Source of the DNA: Kiritimatiellales bacterium
Lineage (GTDB): Bacteria; Verrucomicrobiota; Kiritimatiellia; Kiritimatiellales; Pontiellaceae
Length of the DNA: 9,868 nt
Direction of reading: 5' to 3'
Assembly (NCBI GenBank): GCA_030625905.1
Contig: DAOUQA010000082.1
Coordinates: forward strand, 1-9,868
In this document: in pieces, positions 1-6,938 of the stretch
How positions within the stretch are numbered: position 1 is the stretch's first letter
Layout of the letters: each line of letters begins with the position of its first letter
Notes under the pieces: generated by a model
Told to the model about the DNA's origin: nothing
The model's database searches: none
Seen by the model: only the letters and a program-made list of their open reading frames with translations
Position numbers and translations under genes: made by a program

Positions 1-12
1 AGTCTCCCGCAG

Positions 13-1986
<1,974 letters not shown>

Positions 1987-1990
1987 TCAC

Positions 1991-2073
1991 TCAACGCAAA
2001 GTCGCCAAGTTCGCAAAGACTCGCAGAGAGAAAGGCTTCGCGTTCCTCGGCGTTCTCTGCGCCTTTGCGTTGA
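1991..2073. repeat. Nested dyad repeat filling the uvrB/rhomboid convergent gap
   Basis: The outer arms TCAACGCAAAG (1991-2001) and CTTTGCGTTGA (2063-2073) are perfect inverted copies of 11 bases. A second perfect 8-base stem lies inside: CGCAGAGA (2022-2029) against TCTCTGCG (2054-2061). The repeat sits 4 bases after the uvrB stop and 4 bases before the end of the convergent rhomboid gene, so it fills the whole gap. No T-tract follows either arm, so it is not a classical intrinsic terminator. From memory, CGCAAAG-rich dyads of this kind are dispersed in many environmental bacterial genomes. A role in transcript 3'-end protection or bidirectional termination is inference. Confidence 0.8.
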
Positions 2074-2077
2074 ATAA

Positions 2078-2866
2078 TCAGCGGGTGGCTTTTTTCAGCA
2101 TTTCGCGTTCACGGTGCGTTAACGCACCCATGCCCTCTTTTCCAATCTTGTCGAGGATGTGGTCGATCTCGGCCTTGGAGAGGGTCTCTCCTCTTGATGC
2201 CGAACGCTGGGGTTTCGGTTTGCCTTTGCCAAGGAATGGAAGCTTGTTTTTCAGTTGCTGGATAACATGCGGATGCCGGAGCGAAAAGGCATAGCTGAAG
2301 CCGGCGATGCCGCCCATCAGGTGCGCGGCGTTGGCGATGCCGCCAATCATCGGCGTGGTGATCGTTTCATGTAATTCCCATATCGCCAAACCAAGAACCA
2401 GCACCCAGGTCCGGACGGGGATGACAAACCAGAGCAGAAGCTTCGCGTTGGGATAGAGCGCGCCCAAAGCACCCAAAATACCCATTATAGCTCCGGAGGC
2501 ACCAAGACATGCGGCATATTCAGGCGCAAGCAACGACCAGCCAAGCCCTCCGAGAATGCCGCTGAGGTAGTATAAAATGAAGAAACGGTAGGATCCGAGC
2601 GTCCGCTCAACGGTAGGGCCGATGAAGAACAGTCCCAGCATATTCATGAGCAGATGGTTGAAGTTGGCGTGCACAAACATGTAGGTGAACAACTGCCCTA
2701 CCGCAAGGTGCCGCATCCAATCGGCCTGTAGTGCAAACATGTTTCTCAATGGGATGCCAAACCCTCTTTCGATGAGGAAGGCGCCGATACTGATGATCAA
2801 CAGGTATTTTGTCGCCGGGGTGATCCCGCGCATGCTGCCAATATCCCTTGGTTCTCCAAAATTCAT
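2078..2866 (-). CDS. Rhomboid family intramembrane serine protease
   Basis: Rhomboids cleave transmembrane helices inside the membrane with a Ser-His dyad. The nucleophile motif GASG is at 122-125 (Ser124) and the partner His182 lies in AAHLMGG. The family's helix-2 HxxxNHxxxN pattern is present (His66, Asn70, His71, Asn75). About six hydrophobic helices can be read between residues 20 and 195. A basic soluble tail (about 197-262) ends in a short helical segment (about 229-258), like the small C-terminal domain on many Bacteroidetes and PVC rhomboids (memory-based). The ATG at 2866 is chosen because AAGGA lies 6 bases upstream; the open frame runs to 2941, but those extra residues are charged and lack a ribosome binding site. 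This gives 262 residues. The substrate is unknown. The gene is alone, with its own candidate promoter. Confidence 0.92.
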   Translation of the reverse strand: MNFGEPRDIGSMRGITPATKYLLIISIGAFLIERGFGIPLRNMFALQADWMRHLAVGQLFTYMFVHANFNHLLMNMLGLFFIGPTVERTLGSYRFFILYYLSGILGGLGWSLLAPEYAACLGASGAIMGILGALGALYPNAKLLLWFVIPVRTWVLVLGLAIWELHETITTPMIGGIANAAHLMGGIAGFSYAFSLRHPHVIQQLKNKLPFLGKGKPKPQRSASRGETLSKAEIDHILDKIGKEGMGALTHREREMLKKATR

Positions 2867-2890
2867 ATATTCCTTTCCAAAATCCCGCCG

Positions 2891-2919
2891 AGTAGACCGA
2901 AAGGTTCTGGTTCGGTCAA
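2891..2919 (-). promoter_or_regulatory. Candidate sigma70-type promoter for the rhomboid gene
   Basis: Read on the minus strand: TTGACC (2919-2914, 5/6 to consensus), a 17-base spacer, then TCTACT (2896-2891, 4/6). The start would fall near 2884, about 18 bases before the ATG at 2866 and just ahead of its AAGGA ribosome binding site. Position and spacing fit well. Consensus matching alone is weak proof. Confidence 0.5.
2895..2917. promoter_or_regulatory. Dyad between -35 and -10 of the rhomboid promoter, possible operator
   Basis: GACCGAA (2895-2901) and TTCGGTC (2911-2917) form a perfect 7-base inverted repeat around 9 bases. The repeat overlaps the inner ends of the candidate -35 and -10 hexamers on the minus strand. 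A repressor bound here would block the polymerase. The dyad is seen directly; the operator role is inference. It could instead fold as a hairpin in an RNA reading rightward toward queF. Confidence 0.4.
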
Positions 2920-2976
2920 TCCTGCAACGCGTTTGAATCACCGACAGGAAACCAACCGTTACGTTGAATATCGGGC

Positions 2977-3004
2977 TTGCCCATTTTCAACCGCTGGATA
3001 TTAT
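2977..3004 (+). promoter_or_regulatory. Candidate promoter for queF
   Basis: TTGCCC (2977-2982, 4/6), a 16-base spacer and TATTAT (2999-3004, 5/6) would start transcription near 3011, about 25 bases before the queF ATG. The -35 lies in an imperfect dyad (GTTGAA at 2963-2968, TTCAAC at 2986-2991, with GGGCTTGCCC at 2973-2982 between them), which might be a regulator site. No preQ1 riboswitch pattern is visible in this leader. Confidence 0.4.
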
Positions 3005-3035
3005 GGCGCGCGAACATTGAACCCCGGATCCTATT

Positions 3036-3452
3036 ATGACCGACGAAAAGAAACCAACCGGACTGACCCTGCTGAAAAAAGGCGAAACGCGCTACCCGGC
3101 CTCGCCGGACGAGGCGGCGCTGGAAAGCTTCGAGAATACGAATGCACAGCGCAACTATTGGATTACTTTCCAGACCTCGGAATTCACCTCGCTCTGCCCG
3201 ATTACCGGCCAACCGGATTTCGCAACGATCACGATCGAGTACATTCCCGGTGAATTGTGCGTGGAAAGCAAGTCGCTGAAGCTCTATCTTTTCTCGTTCC
3301 GGCAGATCGGCACGTTCTACGAGGAAATCGTCAACCGCATTTACTCCGACCTTTCCGAGCAGCTAAAACCGAAGCGGCTGGTCGTGAACGGCGACTTTAC
3401 CGCCCGTGGCGGCATCACATCGAGCGTGAAGATCGATTCGGACGAAGCCTAG
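3036..3452 (+). CDS. queF: NADPH-dependent 7-cyano-7-deazaguanine (preQ0) reductase
   Basis: QueF reduces the nitrile of preQ0 to the aminomethyl group of preQ1, using two NADPH. preQ1 is the base put into tRNA on the way to queuosine. The 138 residues match the short, unimodular (Bacillus-like) form. The catalytic cysteine lies in SLCPITGQPDF (Cys54), followed by Asp61. The family signature ESKSLK (77-82) marks the substrate and NADPH region, and a conserved GGITSS lies near the C-terminus (125-130). Position 95, in GTFYEE, is Tyr where Bacillus subtilis QueF has His; I believe this variant occurs in other QueFs. The ribosome binding site is weak (GGA about 8 bases upstream). queF is divergent from the rhomboid gene and convergent with queD, so it is not in the queE-queC-queD transcript. 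Confidence 0.95.
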   Translation: MTDEKKPTGLTLLKKGETRYPASPDEAALESFENTNAQRNYWITFQTSEFTSLCPITGQPDFATITIEYIPGELCVESKSLKLYLFSFRQIGTFYEEIVNRIYSDLSEQLKPKRLVVNGDFTARGGITSSVKIDSDEA

Positions 3453-3491
3453 TAGCCAAGAACACTTAAACTTTCGTGTCGGGTAAAACCA

Positions 3492-3546
3492 TCCACAGAT
3501 TACACAGATGAATGAAAAATCTGTGCATATCTGCGTAATCTGTGGA
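3492..3546. repeat. Dyad repeat (ATCTGTG family) between queF and queD, copy 1
   Basis: The left arm at 3492-3509 and right arm at 3529-3546 are 18-base inverted copies with one mismatch; each outer end reads TCCACAGATTAC. Inside, ATCTGTG (3519-3525) repeats the arm motif, so alternative stems can form. The element lies in the convergent queF/queD gap. A second copy of the family is at 4696-4756. From memory, such TCCACAGATTACACAGAT dyads are scattered in many environmental genomes, where they give rise to spurious small-protein annotations. No T-tract follows. Confidence 0.85.
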
Positions 3547-3547
3547 C

Positions 3548-3595
3548 AACGAGGACGCTGTCCCTCCATGCGGCATTACATCGAGTGTGTAATTC
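3548..3595 (+). pseudogene. Diverged relic of a queF 3' end
   Basis: Without gaps and at an offset of 161 bases, this stretch matches the end of queF (3387-3434) at about 32 of 48 positions. The core 3570-3589 matches at 18 of 20 positions, and both differences are C-to-T changes at silent third codon positions. The translation reads CGITSSV then TAA, against GGITSSV in queF (125-131). It begins one base after the right arm of the dyad repeat and ends next to the queD stop. It looks like the tail of a second or older queF copy, or a partial duplication, separated by the repeat. The similarity is seen; the history is inference. It cannot be expressed as a protein on its own. Confidence 0.6.
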
Positions 3596-3596
3596 C

Positions 3597-3962
3597 CTAG
3601 TCTCCGCCATAGACGCAGCCGGAGGTCGGACTTTCCTTGATGACGATCTGCGCGAGTTGCGGGAGTTTCGGCTTTAGCTTTTCCCAAAGCCAGACCGAGA
3701 GGTTTTCGCTGGTGGGATTTTCAAGCCCCTCAACCTCGTTGAGAACAACATGGTCGAGCTGGTCGATGATCGGTTCGGCAGCAGCACACAGGACGTTGAA
3801 ATCAAGAATCCAACCTTTGGCGGGATCGACCTCCCCTTCCAAATGAACCTCCAGCACAAAAGTGTGTCCATGAAGTTTTCCACACTTGTGCCCCTCTTCC
3901 ACCTTGGTCAGGCGATGGGCGGCATCAAATTTGAATTCCTTGTAGATTCTCATTTTCGGCAT
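3597..3962 (-). CDS. queD: 6-carboxy-5,6,7,8-tetrahydropterin synthase
   Basis: QueD converts 7,8-dihydroneopterin triphosphate to 6-carboxy-tetrahydropterin, the first step of deazapurine synthesis after GTP cyclohydrolase. The 121 residues match the usual length. Zinc-binding histidines are His16 (DAAHRL) and HGH at 31-33; the catalytic cysteine is Cys27 (KCGKLHGH). Also present are LDH at 69-71, PTSEN (83-87) and a C-terminal ESPTSGC with Glu110. The ATG at 3962 is chosen because GGAAGGA lies about 9 bases upstream; an ATG at codon 4 is less well placed. The gene starts 21 bases after the queC stop and is surely cotranscribed with it. It is the last gene of the minus-strand cluster. Confidence 0.96.
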   Translation of the reverse strand: MPKMRIYKEFKFDAAHRLTKVEEGHKCGKLHGHTFVLEVHLEGEVDPAKGWILDFNVLCAAAEPIIDQLDHVVLNEVEGLENPTSENLSVWLWEKLKPKLPQLAQIVIKESPTSGCVYGGD

Positions 3963-3983
3963 GGCGAGGATTCCTTCCTAGAA

Positions 3984-4679
3984 CTATTGCACGTATTTAC
4001 GGGGATCTTTTTTGCCCGCGTCTGCAAACCCTTTCAACCTCAACAAACACGAATCGCAGTGCCCGCAGGCGCGCCCGTCGGGCGCAGGGTCGTAGCAACT
4101 GTTGGTTTTAGCGTAATCCACCCCCAAGTCCAGCCCGCGTTTAATGATTTCAGCTTTCGTGAGATCAATCAACGGCGTGTGAAGGGTCAGTTTTTGCCCC
4201 TGTACCCCGGCCACTGTCGCCAGATTTGCCATGGTTTCATAAGCGGTAATGAACTCCGGTCGACAGTCGGGATAGCCGCTGTAGTCGAGGGCATTGACCC
4301 CAATAAAGATAGTGTTGGCACCAAGCACTTCCGCCCAGGCCAAGGCATACGAAAGAAAGATTGTATTGCGCGCGGGGACATAGGTGACGGGGATCCCGTC
4401 GGTGGGCAACTCTTCCACCGAACCGTGTTTCGGTACCTCGATTTCATCCGTCAGAGCCGAGCCGCCAAACGCACGCAGGTCGATCTCGACCACCTTGAAC
4501 TCTTTGGCGCAGGTGCGCGCCTGCTCGGCGGCGCAATCGAGTTCGATCGAGTGGCGTTGTCCATAGCTGAACGACATGGCATGGATCTCAAACCCTTCGT
4601 CCACTGCCATCGCCATCACCGTGGCCGAATCAAGTCCGCCGCTCAGCAACACCACCGCTTTCTTCTTTCTACTCATCAT
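3984..4679 (-). CDS. queC: 7-cyano-7-deazaguanine synthase
   Basis: QueC makes preQ0 from 7-carboxy-7-deazaguanine, ammonia and ATP. The N-type ATP pyrophosphatase PP-loop SGGLDS is at 13-18. GQRHSIEL (40-47), PARNTIFLSYA (102-112) and the NALDYSGYPDCRPEF block (129-143) are typical of the family. Four cysteines near the C-terminus (Cys195, 205, 208, 211) form the zinc site. At 231 residues it has the usual length. Two ATGs stand in tandem (4679 and 4676), with GGAAG just upstream; the second has the better spacing. queC lies between queE, from which it is separated by 116 bases holding a dyad repeat, and queD, 21 bases away. Confidence 0.97.
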   Translation of the reverse strand: MMSRKKKAVVLLSGGLDSATVMAMAVDEGFEIHAMSFSYGQRHSIELDCAAEQARTCAKEFKVVEIDLRAFGGSALTDEIEVPKHGSVEELPTDGIPVTYVPARNTIFLSYALAWAEVLGANTIFIGVNALDYSGYPDCRPEFITAYETMANLATVAGVQGQKLTLHTPLIDLTKAEIIKRGLDLGVDYAKTNSCYDPAPDGRACGHCDSCLLRLKGFADAGKKDPRKYVQ

Positions 4680-4695
4680 ATTCTTCCGAAATCAT

Positions 4696-4756
4696 ATCCA
4701 CAGATTTCACAGATTATCAGGATTAAAATCTGTGAGCATCTGCGCAATCTGTGGAT
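4696..4756. repeat. Dyad repeat (ATCTGTG family) between queE and queC, copy 2
   Basis: Arms at 4696-4714 and 4738-4756 are 19-base inverted copies with two mismatches, beginning ATCCACAGATT. It is the same family as the element at 3492-3546. It lies in the queE-queC gap, ending only a few bases from the queC ribosome binding site. In the RNA it would form a strong hairpin in the middle of the que transcript. The RNA lacks a following U-tract, so full termination is unlikely. An effect on mRNA stability or on relative queE and queC levels is inference. Confidence 0.85.
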
Positions 4757-4795
4757 TTTATTTTTTCTGAGCTTGGGTATTCTATGGTTAATAAA

Positions 4796-5545
4796 TCAGA
4801 GCATTTTCATCATTATATGGGTTTGGGGAATCACCCGGACGTTCGGCAACTGTGTGGCCACCTTGTCCTGCCAGCGCAGGAGTTGCTCACCGGTCGGTAC
4901 CGCATCGGTTCTTTTGGCCTTGGTCATGGGTTGGATGACAATCAATGTATCCTCTCCTCCGGCCTTCTTGATTCCCTTCGCCGCCTCCATCATCTCCCCT
5001 TCGTGGGTTTCGGCGGAGAGCACAAGCTTGACGAATACCTCGACGTTCCAGTCGCGGCAGGTCTTGAGGAACTGCCAATGCGCGGGGAAAGTGCTCTTTT
5101 CATGGGTCACGCTTTCGAGCTTCACATCCATGGCCACGATGTCGATCCATTCGATGACAGACTTGAGCTGTTGCGTGAGATCGCCCGCCGTTTCGAGGTA
5201 GATGTTGTAGCCGTCGCCGCAAAGCTGCGGCAGCAATTCGTGCAGGTAGTTGACTTGCAGCAACGGATCACCGCCGGTCAGGGAAATGCGGCGGTTGTTC
5301 CTTTTTGCATCCACCTCGCGTACAAGCTCCATGAGCTTTTCGGTCGTCATCGGGTTGGGGATTTTCCCAAAGCTTCCCGAGCCAGGAATCGTTTCAACCA
5401 AAACTGTCTCGGTGCGTCCGGTCTCCGTATCGCAAAAGGTGCAATCGCGATGGCAGCCGCAGAAGCGGAGGAACAGATGCCGTTCGCCCACATAGGGGCC
5501 TTCGCCCTGCACCGAACTGAAAATTTCTGAAAGGTATGCCTTCAT
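4796..5545 (-). CDS. queE: 7-carboxy-7-deazaguanine synthase (radical SAM)
   Basis: QueE rearranges 6-carboxy-tetrahydropterin into 7-carboxy-7-deazaguanine using S-adenosylmethionine and a [4Fe-4S] cluster. The N-terminus has EIFSSVQGEGPYVG (7-20). The radical SAM motif CxxxCxxC is Cys31, Cys35, Cys38 in GCHRDCTFCDT, with an additional Cys29. SLTGGDPLLQ (88-97) is the SAM-binding GGE/GGD segment, and YLETAGD (116-122) follows. At 249 residues it is slightly longer than many members (about 210-245). The ATG at 5545 gives the expected family start, MKAYLSEIF, although no strong ribosome binding site precedes it. It follows the phosphatase gene by 48 bases and precedes queC. Confidence 0.96.
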   Translation of the reverse strand: MKAYLSEIFSSVQGEGPYVGERHLFLRFCGCHRDCTFCDTETGRTETVLVETIPGSGSFGKIPNPMTTEKLMELVREVDAKRNNRRISLTGGDPLLQVNYLHELLPQLCGDGYNIYLETAGDLTQQLKSVIEWIDIVAMDVKLESVTHEKSTFPAHWQFLKTCRDWNVEVFVKLVLSAETHEGEMMEAAKGIKKAGGEDTLIVIQPMTKAKRTDAVPTGEQLLRWQDKVATQLPNVRVIPQTHIMMKML

Positions 5546-5555
5546 ATGAACCGCA

Positions 5556-5590
5556 GAATATCGAACATGGAATGATGAATCACGAAGGCT
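5556..5590. repeat. Degenerate 7-base periodic GAA repeat
   Basis: Five consecutive heptads each begin with GAA: GAATATC, GAACATG, GAATGAT, GAATCAC, GAAGGCT. They fill most of the 48-base gap between the phosphatase stop and the queE start. Short heptad runs of this style (GAATATCGAACA...) occur between genes in other environmental bacterial genomes, as I remember them. On the transcribed minus strand they read as TTC heptads. No function is known to me. Confidence 0.55.
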
Positions 5591-5593
5591 TTT

Positions 5594-6235
5594 CTACACC
5601 GTCGCAAAAAACGTTGCAAGGTCGCCAAACGAATCAAAATATACCGAAGCTTCATAGCCCCGCTCCTCGCCGAACCCGTATCGGACAAAGGCGCTTTTGA
5701 CGCCCGCGTTTTCCGCTACAGCGAGGTCGGTATAGTGGTCGCCCACCATCCAAACATGGGACCGTTCCATGGCGGCGGCTTCCATGCAGTGGAAAATCCC
5801 GTCGGGTTCCGGCTTGAGCTTTTCAATGTCGCCGCCGCCAATGATGGAATCGAAATATCCATCGAGGCCAAAATGCTTTAGGATTTCCCGGCTGGGATCG
5901 CCCGGCTTGTTGGTGAGCAACGCCAGCTTGTGGCCTGCCGCCGCCAACCGGGGGATGCCTTCGGCCACGCCATTGTAGATCGTTGTATGAACCGTTAGGT
6001 GCGACCCGTAGTAGTCCTTGTTGATCTGCAGCGCCTCTTCGAAATCAACTTTCGCGCCCTGTAGCGACCGTTCCACCAGCAATCGCACTCCGTTTCCGAC
6101 ATAGCTACTTGCGATTTCGAGAGGCAGGCGGTCGAGACCATAGTGCCTTCGCATGTGGTTGACCCCCTCCGCCAGATCCCTCCGCGAGTCGATCAACGTT
6201 CCGTCCAGATCAAAGATGAGCAGTTTGGGATTCAT
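5594..6235 (-). CDS. HAD hydrolase, phosphoglycolate-phosphatase-like
   Basis: This is a haloacid dehalogenase phosphatase of the Gph type, which usually dephosphorylates 2-phosphoglycolate. Motif I is DLDGTLIDS (9-17; nucleophile Asp9, acid/base Asp11). Motif II is Thr108 in LLTNKP. Motif III is Lys141 in KLKPEPDG. Motif IV is GDHYTD (165-170). A helical cap lies between about 15 and 85. The 213 residues fit Gph proteins. The start codon overlaps the stop of the upstream HAD gene (ATGA at 6235-6232), and GGAGGGAG stands upstream, so the two are translationally coupled. Phosphoglycolate arises from DNA repair as well as metabolism, but a link to the repair genes nearby is speculation. Pyrophosphatase PpaX or another small-phosphate substrate remains possible. 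Confidence 0.85.
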   Translation of the reverse strand: MNPKLLIFDLDGTLIDSRRDLAEGVNHMRRHYGLDRLPLEIASSYVGNGVRLLVERSLQGAKVDFEEALQINKDYYGSHLTVHTTIYNGVAEGIPRLAAAGHKLALLTNKPGDPSREILKHFGLDGYFDSIIGGGDIEKLKPEPDGIFHCMEAAAMERSHVWMVGDHYTDLAVAENAGVKSAFVRYGFGEERGYEASVYFDSFGDLATFFATV

Positions 6236-6861
6236 GCGGAGAGCAACTCCCTCCAGGTAAACACGGGGACATCGGGCGGAAACTCCACGGGCTGGTCATT
6301 GTCGATCGCGACCACATGAGCCCCCGCCGCACGGGCGGCATCGATCCCCATCAGTTGATCATCGAAGACCAGCGTGTTCAAAGGATCGCCCCGAAGCTTT
6401 TGGATGGTAATCTCGATCATCTCCGGATCGGGCTTTCGGTTTTCCACCTCGTCGGCGGTCGTAATGCAGTCGAAATATTCCGTCAAACCCGCCTCTTCCA
6501 GCGCGGGCTGGACAAAGCAGAGCGGCGAATTGCTTGCCAGCGCCAGCGGTTTTTTCCCATGCCACAGCTCCAGGAATTCGCGCGCGCCCTCGAAAAGTTC
6601 CGCCACAAAGATTTCCTTCATGCGCCGCCGCTTCTGCGCGAGCACTTCTTCCGGATCAAGCAACAGGCCGTGCCGATCATTCAGCACACGGGCGAAGGGT
6701 ATGCTGTGGGCGGCAAAGAATTCGTCGTACTCCCCCGGAGCCAATACGTATCCGCTTTGCTCGAGCACGGCATCGGCGAACGCCCGGGCGTGGTACTTGC
6801 CCGAATCGATCAGGGTTCCATCCATATCCAGAATAAACGCGTCAAATTCCAAAAGCTTCAT
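6232..6861 (-). CDS. HAD hydrolase, beta-phosphoglucomutase/YqaB-like
   Basis: A second HAD-superfamily hydrolase, 209 residues. Motif I is LDMDGTLIDS (11-20; Asp12, Asp14). Motif II is Ser110 in LASNSP. Motif III is Lys143 in NRKPDPEM. Motif IV is VFDDQLMGIDAA (165-176), where the family usually has VFEDS-x-x-G. A helical cap covers about 22-90. The layout is closest to beta-phosphoglucomutase-like and fructose-1-phosphatase (YqaB) proteins, and the substrate cannot be told from sequence. The ribosome binding site is weak (GATGG). It begins 77 bases after argF and overlaps the next HAD gene by 4 bases. The two HAD genes are distant paralogues in tandem. Confidence 0.8.
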   Translation of the reverse strand: MKLLEFDAFILDMDGTLIDSGKYHARAFADAVLEQSGYVLAPGEYDEFFAAHSIPFARVLNDRHGLLLDPEEVLAQKRRRMKEIFVAELFEGAREFLELWHGKKPLALASNSPLCFVQPALEEAGLTEYFDCITTADEVENRKPDPEMIEITIQKLRGDPLNTLVFDDQLMGIDAARAAGAHVVAIDNDQPVEFPPDVPVFTWRELLSA

Positions 6862-6938
6862 GATTCAAAACCATCTTTGATTCGATAGGTTGCAATTCCC
6901 TCTATGCTTCACATCGTCCAGCACTGAAACTTGACAAG

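Noticed and set aside
2895..2930. tRNA-like TpsiC arm (GGTTCTGGTTCGG...AATCC)
   Set aside because: No acceptor, D or anticodon arms can be built around it.
2895..2935. preQ1 riboswitch upstream of queF, suggested by AGGTTCTGG
   Set aside because: The class I pattern needs a following pseudoknot strand and an A-rich tail near the start codon. Neither is present, and the stem is better explained as a dyad in the rhomboid promoter, over 100 bases from queF.
3551..3567. Separate small palindrome GAGGAC-GCT-GTCCCTC
   Set aside because: It is short and imperfect, and the same bases align in register with the end of queF, which explains them better.
3363..3569. Small protein from the minus strand (ITQICTDFSFICVICG region)
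   Set aside because: Its sequence is the translation of the dyad repeat plus antisense queF, a well-known kind of spurious annotation.
3492..4756. CRISPR-like array
   Set aside because: There are only two copies, each internally palindromic and 1.1 kb apart, with no regular spacers and no cas genes.
3750..5201. 483-residue plus-strand open frame
   Set aside because: It lies antisense to queD, queC and queE, which have clear family motifs; the long open frame is a by-product of their codon bias.
3036..5545. DNA 7-deazaguanine modification island (dpd-type)
   Set aside because: No dpdA-like transglycosylase or other dpd gene is present, and queF makes preQ1, which points to tRNA queuosine.
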